DNA of 64,000 nucleotides, from the NCBI GenBank assembly GCA_029237695.1, contig CM055271.1, forward strand, positions 78,627,488 through 78,691,487, read 5' to 3'. Source of the DNA: Conchocele bisecta (lineage: Eukaryota; Mollusca; Bivalvia; Lucinida; Thyasiridae). Under the pieces are notes generated by a model. It ran no database searches, had not been told where the DNA came from, and worked only from the letters and a program-made list of their open reading frames with translations. The position numbers and the translations under genes are program-made. Shown one piece after another: positions 42,320 through 54,630 of the stretch (position 1 is its first letter; each line of letters begins with the position of its first letter).

Positions 42320-42729
42320 CATTTCAGAAATGGCGGACGATTTAATTTATGCGAATTTGAAAGTTTGTGAAAAAGATGAACTTGTTAAAGTCAAATAATA
42401 TTAATGGAGATGATTCTGAAGTGCTGTCAAAGCATGTTGTAAAATATTATAAAGTGCTGTCAAAGCATGTTTTTGTTGATAAAAATAATTCTACGGCTAT
42501 ATAAATACTATTTATTTCGTGAAATTTTGTCCAATATTGATTGTATTGCGAAAAAACTATTTTTTCTAATTTCAGAAGTAGTGGACCGTTTTCAAAATGT
42601 AACTTTTGTTTTCTTAGTTAGATTATTTCTAAGCTATATAGCTAGGTTTTAGAATCAATTTCCAATATATATTTTTTTCGACTCCTCTTCTCCACGTCTT
42701 TTTTAAATTCCCATAGAGAATTAATTTTT

Positions 42730-43630
42730 ATTATAAAATCAATATCTGACCAAATTTGATAAGATAAAAAGAAGGCTCGTTCTTAAATTTTGGATAAAAT
42801 TTATTATTATTGAAAACAATATTGTTTTTGCATTGTTTATGTGACCGTACAATTTGGGCAGGTTTCGTGAAACAGACAGTAGTGAATGTAGTCGTCTGTG
42901 ACAGCGGGTTTGTTTTCTAGTCTTTATGTAATGAAACCGATCGCGTGGGCCGCGTAAGCATAACAAACGACGATTAAATGATGAAAATGTGATTATCATA
43001 CAATTTAATATATATTTTTATGTAGTAAAACTATTATTTAATATATCACAATATTCCGTGTCCGGTATATTCTGATAAAATAGTTAGCACAATAGGAAAC
43101 CAGCTCCAATGCATAATTTCCAGCTAACAACACAAACACCCCTTTTCGGGTGCTTAAAATACTGTATCATCATTATTTAAACTATATGCGATGCAACAAT
43201 GTACAAAAATACGAGAACCTAGCCCGAGCCATTCTCATTTCCGGATGCGTTTCGGATTGACCTAGTTACAGCCCGCGGCTGGATATTAGACAGGGCCGGT
43301 TATATCTGGCTTCTTGAATGTCATCCAACCTGGCAGTTATTGTTAAAAAGGAGGATTTGCCTACTGACATTACAGCCACAGGCCGGAATTGAATTGGCCA
43401 TAAATAAAGTCAAAAGTTGACAAAAGTTTCAGATTCCGCATGTACTCTGAAAATTGTGTTAACTTCTGACGTCATTTACGGAAAATATTGTAAATATTGT
43501 AAACGTATTTCATGAAATTACGCAGATGTCCGAAGGTACAGATGCGTGTCTAAATAGAGTGTCAAGTCTCACGATTTGCGTGCATCAAACGAGAACAGTG
43601 TAGGTTGTTCGGGATACATGACATACGTGG
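42730..43630. other. Intergenic with a family L fragment only
   Basis: GCAGATGTCCGAAGGTAC at about 43521 marks a family L fragment (43420-43560). Otherwise no supported feature. Confidence 0.4.
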
Positions 43631-43860
43631 TTATTTCTCTGCAGATAATTGGGAAGCCTCATTAATGCCAAGCTGACATATTTCTTGCATTGCAACAGTA
43701 TGTGTTGATGTAAAAGATATGGTCAGTTGGCAAGTATGAAGAGTACAGTATCCATAAACTGACGATGATGCATTCCCTGGCGTGTATTCTATCAAACATA
43801 ATGAGAACGTACTGGCACCGGAATGTCTACGACACGTCTTTCCCAGTTGCCGGGAAAACA
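43631..43860 (-). other. Unassigned open frame, minus strand
   Basis: About 75 codons with ordinary composition, including VMFSRQLGKTCRRHSG and TVAMQEICQLGINEAS before TAA. No family recognised and no clear acceptor. It could be a decayed element or a terminal exon. Confidence 0.2.
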
Positions 43861-43989
43861 TAACTACTTCAAGAAAATGATTTTTATTCGTGGTATTCCT
43901 CTTTAGATTCTGCTGGTTGTAAACATAAATTATATTACTTGGAAACTTGTTTTCAGTAGTAATGTACATACATGTATCTACATGTCGAT

Positions 43990-44022
43990 GTGTGTTGTTG
44001 TTGTTGTTGTTGTTGTTGTTAT
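43990..44022. repeat. (TTG)n microsatellite
   Basis: Nine or so GTT/TTG units, likely variable in length between individuals. Confidence 0.85.
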
Positions 44023-44052
44023 TTTGTTTTTTGAAATCGTGGTTCGAGCCCA

Positions 44053-44312
44053 GTAGCAGATTTCACCAAAATTGCAATGTATACTTATCTTGCTAAGTAC
44101 ACTTTGAGGGAGAAATTTTCAATTACAGGATAAATTTAATATTTTTTATTATATTGAATGTACTAAATTATCACAGCCATTGTGGCTGTGATAATGTAAT
44201 ACATTCAGTATAATAATTGCGAATACCTTTACTCATCAAATATAATTATGCAGTCGTTGGTCCTATATGAACTAATGCATTTCGGGAGAAATAAATGATT
44301 ACTCCCTCAAAG
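44053..44312. mobile_element. Family A palindromic MITE, 3' truncated
   Basis: GTAGCAGATTTCACC, centre ATTATCACAGCCATTGTGGC, ending at CTCCCTCAAAG without the terminal arm. Confidence 0.72.
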
Positions 44313-44415
44313 AATGTTTAGCTGTGTTTCTTGGTCATTTATCTCAGGTGATAATGTTTGTTTGTGGTCGTATGTAGCACACAACTATGGCTCAGAATGA
44401 TTAAATAACTGATTT

Positions 44416-44476
44416 ACAGTGAAACCTCTCTAAGCTGGACCTCCCAGGGTGTCCGGTTTATAGAGGTTTCACTGTA
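44416..44476. mobile_element. Family C short hairpin
   Basis: ACAGTGAAACCTCTCTAAGC to TATAGAGGTTTCACTGTA, with a shortened loop. Confidence 0.7.
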
Positions 44477-44554
44477 TCATGGATCTCTTGATCGTATCTT
44501 GTGGTATGATGTTGGGAAACATGTGTGTAGCGAATGAATGTCACATACCTACAG

Positions 44555-45140
44555 CGGAGATTTGTTGTAGGTTCCCAGACAACAAAACGCGAAAAATAAT
44601 GGAAAACGAAGTGAACACTATCGTTTTGTATAACGATATGCATAGGAACGGTTATCGTTTGTTTGTATTGTACATACATGTGAAAACGATTGTTTCGTTT
44701 AAATACCGGGCTATTTGAACGCATGTCATTTCTTTCAAAGCATCATTTTGACATCGTTTACGTTGTGATATGCAAAAGTTCATTTGTGGAACCAGGAACA
44801 AATCATGTGCTGCAGTGTTGAAGGCATTTCGTTGAACAAACCGATCGTTTTCCATTCGTTTTCGTGTTGTCCGTTTGGGAAAATTCTAAAAATCTTCGCT
44901 GCACATTTAAATGTGGCCGTCACTGGAGACATATGGCGTATGGGTTTTGCGACCAGTGTATATACAGATCCGCCAGTGCATCTACACAGTCTGATCAGAA
45001 TCTACACTTTTCATCAGTCTATCAATGAAACACCCATTATTGTAACAAGAACAATAGACCAGACTGCAAGAGTGTGCCATTTGACCAGGAGCTACACTGG
45101 TCACAAATCCCATAAGCCCCGGTTCTACATTCACAGCCAA
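44555..45140. repeat. Family R repeat followed by family K copy 5
   Basis: Family R blocks (GAAAACGATTGTTTCGTTT, CGTTTTCCATTCGTTTTCG) to about 44880, then GTGGCCGTCACTGGAG, GGGTTTTGCGACCAGTG and CAGTCTGATCAGAATC of family K. Confidence 0.52.
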
Positions 45141-45180
45141 AAATGATGGGTGCACTCACTGCGTTCTTCATAGTCCGTTA

Positions 45181-47090
45181 TCAACGCCACACGCCGCAAC
45201 TAACCTAGTACTGCCGAAGGCACACACCACAACTAACCTAGTACTGCCAACATCACACGCCACAACTAACCTAGTACTGCAAGCATCAAACGCCACGACT
45301 AACCTAGTGCTGCAAACATCACACGCCACTACTAACCTAGTACTGCCAATATCACACGCCACAACTAACCTAGTACTGCCAACATCACTCCACAACTAAC
45401 CTAGTACTGCCAACATCAAACGCCACAAATAACCTAGTACTGCCAACATCACACGCCACAACAAACGTAGAATTGTCAACATCACACGCCACAACTAACC
45501 TAGTACCGCCAACATGATACGCCACAACTAACCTAGTACTGCCAACATCACACACCACAACTAACCTAGTACTGACAAAGTAACACGCCACAACTAACCC
45601 AGTACTGTCAAGGTCACACGCCACAATTAACATAGTACTGTCGAAGTTACACGCCACCACTAACCTACAACTGCCAAAGCCACACGCCACAACTAACACA
45701 GTACTGCCACCCCAAGGTCACACGCCCACAATTAACATAGTACTGCCGAAGTCACGCCACAATTAAATAGTACTGTCGAAGTTACACGCCACCACTAACC
45801 TACAACTGCCAAAGCCACACGCCACAACTAACACAGTACTGCCACAAGGTCACACGCCACAATTAACATAGTACTGCCGAAGTCACACGCCACAACTAAG
45901 CTAGTACTGCCGAAGTCACACGCCACAACAAACCTAGTACTGCCAACATCACACGCCACAACTAACCTAGTACTGCCATCGTCACACGCCACAACTAACC
46001 TAGTACTGCCAAGATCACAATCCACAACTAACCTTGTACTGCCAACATCACACGCCACAAATAACCTATTACTGCCAAAGTCACACGCCACAACTAACCT
46101 AGTACTGCCAACATCACACGCCACAACTAACCTAGTACTGCCAACATCACACACCACAACTAACCTAGTACTGCCGACGTCACATGCCACAACTAAGTTA
46201 GTACTGCCAAAGCCACACGCCACAACTATCCTAGTACAGCAACAGTTACACACCACAACTAACCTAGTACGGATTAAGCTAGTACTTCCAAAGTCACACA
46301 CCACTACTAGCCTAGTACTGCCAAGGTCACACGCTACAATTAACCTTGTACTGCCAAAGTCAAACGCCACAACTAACCTAGTACTGCCAATGTCACACGC
46401 CACAACTAACATTGTACTGCGAAAGTCACACGCCACAACTAACCTAGCACTACCAAAGTCACACAACACAACTAACCTAGTACTGCGAAAGTCACACGGC
46501 ACAACTAATCTAGGGCTGCCAAAGTCACACGCCACAAATAATCTAGGGCTGCCAAAGTCACACGCCACAACTAACATATTACTGTCAAAGTAACACGCCA
46601 CAACTAACTTAGTACTGCCAAAGTCACACACCACAACTAACCTAATACTGCCAAAGTCACACGCCACAACTAACCCAGTACTGCCAAAGTCACACGCCAC
46701 AACTAAACTATTGCTGACAATGTCACACGCCACAACTAACCTAGTACTGCCAAAGTCAAACGCCATAACTAACCTAATACTGCCAAAGTCACACGCCACA
46801 ACTAACCTAGTACTGCCAATATCGCACGCCACAACTAACGTAGTACTGCCACCGTCACACGCCACAACTAACATAGTAGTGTTAATATCACACGTCACAA
46901 CTAACCTAATACATTCAAAGTCACACGCCACTATTAACCCAGTACTGCCAAAGTCACACGCCACAACTAACCTAGTACTGGCAAATTCACACGCCACTAT
47001 TAACCCAGTACTGCCAACGTCACACGCCACAACTAACCTAGTACTGCCAAAGTCAAACGCCAGAACTAACCTTATAAAGCCAAAGTCACA
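45181..47090. repeat. Family H 33-bp minisatellite, about 58 units
   Basis: Unit CACGCCACAACTAACCTAGT plus ACTGCCAAMRTCA. Nearly all units keep 33 bp or a multiple of 3, so the minus strand is open for 400 codons at 45828-47030 as an 11-residue repeat of the type VVACDFGSTRL. Minus-strand frames also cover 45168-45699. The plus strand reads SHATTNLVLPK. Units differ mainly by single bases; indels cluster at 45710-45780. Most likely non-coding, but coding cannot be excluded. Confidence 0.92.
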
Positions 47091-47394
47091 TATTCATCAT
47101 TGTATAAGGAAGATATTAAAGGAAATCTATTGTAAGAACATACATCTAAAAAACATGACGTTACTCCGTTCTGAATTGGGAAAATATATTTTGAACCACA
47201 CTGTAAATACTACTTTTCATACTACACAATCATTAGGCATGTATGCATACGTGAAATCATGATAATATTCGACAAACGCATCGTTTCTGCTTGTAAATAT
47301 TTTAAATTTTAATACATGTTTAAAGAGTACACCTCAGTTTGCGTGAAAAATAAGCACGATACTTGTATTTGTCCACTGATTGTGTCTACACTAG

Positions 47395-47610
47395 ATATGT
47401 GACTGACTGGAGATGTGGTGCTTATGGTATTTGCGATCAGTCTGATCAAGATCTGCACTGGTCGTCATTCCATCAATGAAATACTTGTCATGCTTCTAAC
47501 AAGCAATACAAATCACTATCAGATTACAGGAGTGTGCTACTTGATCAGAAGCTACACAGGTCACCAATGCTATAAGCCCCATCTCTCCATTCACAGTCAC
47601 ATATGTGGTA
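47395..47610. repeat. Family K dispersed repeat, copy 6
   Basis: TGATCAAGATCTGCACTGGT, CATGCTTCTAACAAGCAAT and CTCCATTCACAGTCACATA. It lies just upstream of the C1q gene promoter region. Confidence 0.5.
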
Positions 47611-47642
47611 TCCTGTGCACGTTTCCTCGCGTACAGACCTCC

Positions 47643-47650
47643 TATAAATA
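47643..47650 (+). promoter_or_regulatory. Possible TATA box of C1q gene
   Basis: TATAAATA 127 bases upstream of the ATG at 47777. Spacing allows a start site near 47675 and a 5' UTR of about 100 bases. Suggestive only. Confidence 0.4.
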
Positions 47651-47776
47651 CTTGAACGATATAGCGATGCGCGCAAAATTACATGTAGGCTACCACTCAT
47701 CATAGTCAACATTCAACCTGTGAAATTAGATATTTCTCCTCAGTATAATCGTCGCTACATTTAGGAATTGTCAATC

Positions 47777-48203
47777 ATGTATTTCGTACTTCTGGGAATA
47801 CTGGCGTGTGTCGCGAGTCACGTGATGGCCGCGCCGGGCGGGAACGCATTTTTGCAAGAGACGCAGTGCTCGAAATTTTGTTTCGCGGAGAAAATCCTGG
47901 AAAAAGTCATTACATTTGAAGTGACGATTGAAACAATAAAGGGACAGTTTGAGAATATGGAATCGAAACTTCGGCAGGAGCAAGCCGATCTCAGTCGCGA
48001 CAAAGATATCATGCTGGAGGAGGTGCGTACTCTGAAGAATGACATTATCGGAAACTTTCAAGAAATGCGCGGCAGCCTGGAGGGACAACAGTCGACGGCC
48101 AACTCGAGGATTGACGAACTCATAAAGAAGACTGATGCCCATGTGACAAGGATGTCACGTGACGTGCACTCCTTGGTCAATACGACAATAGCTCAGATAC
48201 GAG
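47777..48203 (+). CDS. C1q-domain gene exon 1: signal peptide and coiled coil
   Basis: 427 bp ending in a GTATGT donor with one base carried over. It encodes the signal peptide and a region with ILEKVITFEVTIETIKGQ, DIMLEEVRTLKND and INGNF-like heptads. The single base G joins AT of exon 2 to make Asp. Confidence 0.92.
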
Positions 48204-50868
48204 GTATGTACATACATGGGTATGTAGGATTTCACGGCAACATGCGTCTGATTGCAATACATGTATTGGATAATATGTAGCCTGTCTAGGTCATCTTATA
48301 ATGTGCCACACGCTTGCAGTCTCATGGTACATGTAGCAACTTGCGTGTATCTAGATATCGTCGATGAAGACACGTCGGGTTTTTTCGGCACATTTAAAAC
48401 GGATAGTAGTTCGCTTGGTTTGTTCCATTCATTATGCAATGATTGACGAGTGAGTCATAGAATATGATCTGATATTCACTGGCAGAAACGTCATATTGAC
48501 CGAGGCAAATTGTTTTATTATATGATAACAGTATCATTGATCAATAAGTATGATACTTGTTTTGATCATTTACACTCCATATTCTGTACCTCTTTACTGT
48601 CTGTTCCACGGTTTGCTGCCGACAGACTTTTGGTTATTAAACATATTAAATATAAATCATATTTAAATATAATTACTTTTTCATCAATTTCGTCACCCTA
48701 ATATTTATTGTATTACGAAAAAACAATTGTCTTATGATAATTTAACATGGGGCAAAAAGGAGGTGAGGAGTGAGGAGGAAGGTCTAAAAACGAAACATTT
48801 TGGAAACATGGCGAGATTGCTTGGTAATAATGTAACAACAGTTATAACTTTAAAATCGGTCCACAAAGAACAAAAAGTAACAACAATGTATTTTTAGCCT
48901 CCATGTTAAATTCCCATTATAAAATCAAATTTTTCGCAATAAAATCGATATGGGGAGGGTGTTATTTAGAGCTTTGATGTGTTTAATAGGTTTTCTACAG
49001 TGAATATAGTCTGGGGAAAACCCAAGCCCATTAAATATGATGTTATAGTTTGCTTCGCAGATAGCAGTCTGGACCAATCATGCACTGTTTATTTATAGAT
49101 CATATAATAAATTGTTATATTTCCATTCTGTTGATTGCTTCACATTATAAAGACGTTGATGTAATATATCAGTAAATCGTTTTATACCGTGCATCGTTAA
49201 CATGGTATTACAAACAGTGAGATAAACACAAACTATGAAAGATATTTTAATTTTCTTTTCAGAATATTTATTTCGAAAATATAAAATAAGGAAATCGAAA
49301 ATTGTGTTATTATGTCTGGTTTTCCTGCAGCGTGCCCATATGAGACACTCTATCAATAAAGTCGAAAGTTGACAACATTTTCAGAGTACATGAGGAATTT
49401 ACTCTGAAAATGTTGTCAACGTTTGACGCCATTTACGGAAAATGTTGTAAATTTTGTAAACGTTTTTCATGAAATTACGCCGATGTCCGAAGGTACAAAA
49501 TCACACGGCGACCCTCATATGTTTAGTTAAAACATTGCGTTTCACTGGCAGAATATGCAAAGCTGAGGTCATGTAGCTTTGAATTACTGACTGTTTTACA
49601 CACCACGTCGACTGTTCGAACAATTCAACATTTACGCTTTGGAAAAGTGAAAGTGAATGTGTTTAACGTCCTACCAACAGCTAAGGTTATATAGAGACGG
49701 GTTACGCTTCGGAAAGTTGTACCAAAATACCGCGATATCATCGGCGGAATCCGGATGAATGTGCTTGACTTAATTATCGCCAATCCTGATATACACCGAG
49801 GTGTGGCTGTGACTGGAGAAATGGGGCTTATGTGATTTATGACCAGTGTAGCTCCTGATCATATAGCAGAGGCCTGATGCATGTTAGCAGTCTATATTGC
49901 TTGTTAGATGCATGACAGGGTTGAATTGGTGGAATGGCGAACAGTGCAGATCCTGATCAGACTGTGCGGATGCACATGCTGATCTGGATGTATACTGGTC
50001 GCAAAACCCATAAGCCCCATTTCTGGTCTATACCTGTGCTAGGGACCAATACACGTCTTTATTGCACTCGAATAAGCGCGGATGTGTCTGCGTTACGTCA
50101 TGACACTGACGTCATATCGAGCAGTTTTAGTGGTAACCCGGTCAATGTATCATTCGTTATTTTTTATTTCATATAGAACGGACGACTCCTTATAGTTAAC
50201 GATTATAAGTATGCAGAATTATTATACTGAATTTAGTAGAGCCATTATTTTGGTTAGAAAATAGTTTATTTCATTAAATAAAAAAATGATGTATGCATAA
50301 ATTCAAAATTTCTCCCTCATAGTACACTTACCGAGATAAGTGTGCTTAGAGATTTTGATGAAATCGGCTACAGTATATGTGTCTCCATAAAGCACAATTT
50401 ATTCCACGTGCCATGTTCACTTCCCTTTCTGTCCGTGTAGATGAGGCGACGTCTCCGGTCGTGGCGTTCAGCGCCAGGACGCTGTCGGACTTGGTACCAG
50501 TGCGGGGCGACATACTCGTGTTTACAGAGTCCGACTTGAACCTCGGTGACGGGTACGACGTCGGCACGGGCCGCTTCACCGTCCCAGTGACTGGCGTCTA
50601 CTTGTTCGGCATACAAATATGTCTGCCAAGCAACCGATATAAGGTAGTTCAGCTTGTGACGGACGATGGGGCGACGTTGCACACTGCGATGATAACAACG
50701 GGAAGATTTCCGACTTCAGCAGGGTGCGTGGCAGAGACAGCTGTTGTCACCCTTGTCAAGGGTGACGTCATTTCCGTCGTATGCAGCACCACAGGCACCG
50801 GCAACATGCGTCAGACCGCTAACTTCTATTATAATATTTTCAGCGGTGCCTTGATTCAGAAGTTGTAA
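47777..50868 (+). CDS. Secreted coiled-coil C1q-domain protein, two exons
   Basis: Exons 47777-48203 and 50441-50868 join in phase 1 to give 284 residues. Residues 1-18 (MYFVLLGILACVASHVMA) are a signal peptide. Cysteines follow at about 30 and 34, then a heptad-like charged region (about 40-140) expected to trimerise. A C1q globular domain runs from about 150 to the end (SPVVAFSARTL, GYDVGTGRFTVPVTGVYLF, VVTLVKGDVISV). C1q-domain proteins in bivalves bind microbial surfaces and act in haemolymph or mucus; this role is from the family. The ATG at 47777 is the first one before the signal peptide. The intron holds a family A remnant ending 69 bases before exon 2. Confidence 0.93.
48204..50440. 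other. C1q gene intron with dispersed repeats
   Basis: Contains family Q at 48598-48990, a family L block at 49360-49520, family K at 49798-50045 and a family A remnant at 50150-50371. The stretches 48204-48598 and 48990-49360 show nothing recognisable. Confidence 0.6.
50150..50371. mobile_element. Family A palindromic MITE, degraded
   Basis: TTTATTTCATATAGAACGGA, a damaged centre (GAGCCATTATTTTGG) and right end GATGAAATCGGCTAC. Confidence 0.6.
50441..50868 (+). CDS. C1q-domain gene exon 2: C1q domain
   Basis: 428 bp after a GTCCGTGTAG acceptor. GC-rich compared with its surroundings. It encodes ATSPVVAFSARTL to FYYNIFSGALIQKL and TAA, a full-length C1q domain of about 135 residues with the aromatic strand pattern F..P..G.Y.F. 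Confidence 0.94.
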
Positions 50869-50925
50869 ACATGTTGGACGTGAATTTCTTGCCATAAGCA
50901 CGTTGTCTCATTATTATTATTATAT

Positions 50926-51135
50926 ACGGACGATGGGGCGACATTGTACACTACGGTGATAACAATGGGACAACCTTCGTTTGGAGCAGCGTGCATGGCA
51001 GCTGTTGTCTCCCTGGTCAAGGGTGACGTCATTTCCGTCAAATGTAGCGACACAGGCACCGGCAACATGTACCAGGAAATTAACTACCATAATATGTTCA
51101 AGCACGGTGTCTCATTATCCTGTCATATCGGCTAA
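50926..51135 (+). pseudogene. Truncated tandem copy of the C1q domain 3' end
   Basis: Homologous to exon 2 from about 50659 onward (ACGGACGATGGGGCGAC). The frame is still open and encodes TDDGATLYTTVITMG, AVVSLVKGDVISVKCSDTG and NYHNMFKHG before a stop. Compared with the intact domain it has lost two codons in frame near GQPSFGAAC and has many substitutions. There is no acceptor or start at its left edge, so it is probably a non-functional partial duplicate, perhaps within the 3' UTR of the intact gene. Confidence 0.8.
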
Positions 51136-51172
51136 TTCTGCGAATCGGCTAATTTAGCTTTGCGTACGTCAT

Positions 51173-51178
51173 AATAAA
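51173..51178 (+). terminator. Possible polyadenylation signal of C1q gene
   Basis: AATAAA 305 bases after the stop codon and just past the truncated copy. No earlier AATAAA was seen after the stop. Confidence 0.35.
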
Positions 51179-52387
51179 ATATGTGGATTTTGGAATACAC
51201 AAGCTGATTGATTGCTACACTGTGGCACAATTCTATCACATTCCGATAGTTTGGTAACAAGTTATTCCGAAGATAGTAAAATTGTGTCAATCCTTAGACC
51301 CTGCTGATGGAAAAGCTGTCTTATTTACTAAATTAACTATTCAACTAATAAACTAACCTGTCATGATGTCGCTGGATAGTTATGCTTCAAGTTTTGATCC
51401 AGTATGCTGTTCACCGTCTTCTTTACACTACCAGATGCGCAACATTAACATTTTAATTAAAATTTGACATTTTACCTGCACAGACGACTTTGAACTGTTG
51501 AAAATTCAGGAAATTTTGACTCAATATGGGGATGATAGTCACATTTAAATATGTTTGGAAAGCCTTAGGTGCGCAGAAGTAGCCGACACCATTGTACGTA
51601 CTTTCGTTTCCCATTGAACACAACACACTACGTTTCACCACCTCGTAAAATAGTTCCTAATAATATCATCACTTATTTGTATACGTATGTTATAGTTATA
51701 TGTTTTCGAAGTGTTTATACAATGGGGTCACCGTGTAAGTGTATTGTTTCCACGCACGCGTGTCGTGTGCGTCCAGTAATCGTCTCGTGCCGTTTTTTAA
51801 TGAGGACACGAAGTTCGTTTCGTTTTACTAATTTGCATATCGTGTTGGTGTGAATCATGCCGTGTAAAACGATAAGAATTAGAAGATAGGTGGTGCCGTC
51901 TTACACGACATTCGTGCCGTGCCACACGGGACGATTTGGATTAACCAATGAGATTGTCAGAATCGTGCGGTTAAAATATACCGATGCACCGGTTCATTTC
52001 GCATGTAAACATCCGGTTTTCATTTCGACTTTCGGCCACGATTTAATTTTTTTCAAAATGAATAAATTTTATGTTTTACGATACAGAATCAATTTAAGAC
52101 TGAGGATTGTGAAGTATCACAATGCATCTTATACATCTTATACAAGTAAGTCATCAGTAAATCATCATTGTACTCCGCACCACCGACGGGGATACAAAAC
52201 AATGATCCCCCACACACACCGGCCATCTACATTGGCGTCCTAGAAGTTCCGGTCCATATCCCACAGTGGGAACAATGTGTATCACCATCACCACAGTTAT
52301 TGTCAATGACTACAGTACACCCCCGACCCCCACTTCTGTCTGTAACGCAGGACGACTTGCATAACTTCAATTACAGGCAGACTACTA
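51179..52387. other. Intergenic; possible foldback half
   Basis: ATGGGGTCACCGTGTAAGTG at about 51722 resembles the inverse of sequence near 56290-56312 (CACTTACACGCTGACCCCAC), so 51720-51930 and 56090-56312 may be related elements in opposite orientation. Nothing coding supported. Confidence 0.4.
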
Positions 52388-52699
52388 GTCATGATTCAGT
52401 CGCCTACTGATAAAGTGCTAAACTAGTCCTGGTGCGATGGCCGACTGATAAAGTGCTACATGTATACTAGTCCTGGTGCGATGGCCGACTGATCAAATTC
52501 TAAACTAGTCCTGGTGCGATGGCCGACTGATCGAGTGCTATACTAGTCCTGGTGCCATGGCTGTCTGATCAAGTGCTAAACTAGTCCTGGTGCGATGGCC
52601 GACTTATCTAGTGCGAAACTAATCATGGTGCGATAACTGATTGACCAATTACTATAATAGGCAATGTGTGATGATCGACTGATCAAGTGCTATACTATT
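52388..52699. repeat. Family J 38-bp tandem repeat, about 7 units
   Basis: Unit contains CTAGTCCTGGTGCGATGGCC and GACTGATCAAGTGCTAAA. One unit carries a 9-base insertion (near 52459); units decay toward the right and run into a family M element. Confidence 0.85.
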
Positions 52700-53157
52700 A
52701 AATAAGTGTATAATTGTGTCACTATTCCAGCAGTTCTAAAACTTACGAGTGCCGGCTGTACAGATATAATCATTTAGTAATATTTATTTTACTGATAGTG
52801 ACGCGCGGTGGTATCAGGCTATTTTCATATGCAAATGAGGCATGATATTTTTTAATTATGTATACTAATTAAATGCGTCGCCTGAAAAAATAATATTTTC
52901 GACAGATTATAAAGTATGATAATTGCACATCAACAAATAAATACAGAGAATAAATAGCAATGTCTGTTGATATGGTAAGAAACCACGGTTATCGCCCCTG
53001 ATATCAATGTGAAAATTTATTATATAAAATGTATAATAATGCCAATCAATACGTGGGGTAATGGTGAATCAATGTTTATTTTTCCAGAAAATGTCTCCGA
53101 TGATGTCTCTGATATAAAGAACATTTTGTGCCTACTGTGTGGGCATGTAACTTTAAC
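52699..53157. mobile_element. Family M element, copy 7
   Basis: TTAAATAAGTGTATAATTGT to TGTGGGCATGTAACTTTAA; left terminus lost to the adjoining tandem repeat. Confidence 0.68.
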
Positions 53158-53329
53158 GCTAGCTTCGCACTGTCTCGTGAGACCTATGCATGCGTTAAGT
53201 TTCATAAAAATATTGCAAAGGGTGTTCGAGTTATGCTCCGGACAAATCAGTGCGCAAACAAAGGGACATAAGTAAACTAGAAAATGTGTTTATCGAACAC
53301 GGATACCCCACATATCGCTTTGATAGTAA

Positions 53330-53745
53330 ACAAGTACAAAGGGGGAGATAACCCATGACGCGGGGTTCGAATCCAAAATAAAAATAAACTTTGCGCATCT
53401 ACTCATCATAAGGAAGCTACATATCAAGTTTCAGGGCTGTAGCTATCACAAAAGTTTTACGAGTTACAAGGCAAATTTACCAAATTCTAAGTCAAAATGA
53501 GGAAGATAAACCATGTCTCGGGGATCGAATAAAAATAAACTTTGCAAATCTACTCACCATAACGAAGCTACATACCAAGTTTCAGGTGAGTAGCTATTAG
53601 GGTTTAAAAGTTTTACGAGCTACAAGCCAAAATTGGAAAATTCTAAGTTGAAAATGGGGAGATAATCCATGACCATGGGGTCGAATCAAACATACATACC
53701 AAGTTTTAGGTCTGTAGCTATTAAGGGCTGGACTCTACTTTTCGA
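53330..53745. repeat. Family T repeat, inverted set
   Basis: GCGCATCTACTCATCATAAG, CATATCAAGTTTCAGG and GTTTTACGAGTTACAAGGC, reverse of 13980-14410, in about three units. Confidence 0.6.
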
Positions 53746-54519
53746 AAACTTTAAACATAATATGGACGGACATTCGCACACCTGGACGTCATTGTGATCA
53801 CTGTTGAGTTATCTGCAAGCGGGTTCCACTAAAACAATACTGGTATGCCCCGGCATATACAGGTAACTTACCTTAATTCATCAGTTACACATCAGACGCC
53901 AAATGAACTTTCATTCTCACCACACCACTTGTAGAATATTAAAGTTATTCATTATGTTCAATAGTGCTGCTTTGACACGACGTGAAATTAAAGCATGCAT
54001 GACATGATCTGGAAGAATAACTACAGACCAAGCACACATATTCATAATCATGTCTGTCGGTTCTTATCCAGCTCCAACTTCCGTCACCTGTGCGCCAAAT
54101 CCAGAATCCAACATTGTCGCAAATGTAATCCTCTATGTTAGTGTATGAAAAAAATGTCACTTAGTATATTATCCAATGCGGGTTGTAATCTATTGTTTCT
54201 CTAAATAAATGTGTCGAACAATCCCTGTAGCTGCTATCGTGATCAAAAATGTTAAAGGCTCTGTCAGCGCCTCACATATTCATCTTACTCTCCACCATTT
54301 TGATTCCAAATACCAGAATAATGATGTTTTCCATGCGCCATCGTAGTGTTATCTCTTAGATTCCGTTGTTTATTTGATCAAATTGATGGACAAATTTGTG
54401 TCCGCTAATGTCGCCAAGAGCATAATCTGTGACGTCGACTTTAATAATTTGGCATAACTTCTAGCTTGTGAATTTTTGGTTGAATGAAGTGATCACTATG
54501 GTGAAGAAGTGTGTATATG
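53746..54519. other. Intergenic with one weak minus-strand frame
   Basis: A minus-strand open frame at 53945-54160 includes VGFWIWRTGDGSWSWIR and cysteines; no acceptor with a pyrimidine tract and no family recognised, so it is not called as a gene. Confidence 0.35.
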
Positions 54520-54605
54520 TGCTCGGTTTGCTCAGTAGGTAGAGCGATGGTGTGGTAAACCAGTGGTCCCCGGTTCAATTCCGGGCTGGTGTGCATCTTT
54601 CTCAC
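54520..54605 (+). repeat. tRNA-derived SINE-like copy 1
   Basis: tRNA-like A box (TTTGCTCAGTAGGTAGAGC) and a consensus B box (GGTTCAATTCC) at normal spacing. The acceptor stem does not pair and there is no clean anticodon loop, so this is not a functional tRNA. The tail GCATCTTTCTCACC matches copy 2. Confidence 0.7.
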
Positions 54606-54630
54606 CCTGTGACATTTAGCGCCCAACATA

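Noticed and set aside
53945..54160. Minus-strand frame with WIWRTGDGSWSWIR, considered as a lectin-like exon
   Set aside because: No pyrimidine-rich acceptor and no recognisable domain pattern beyond a few tryptophans.
54520..54605. Functional tRNA gene
   Set aside because: The B box is good, but the acceptor arms do not pair and the anticodon arm is not formed.
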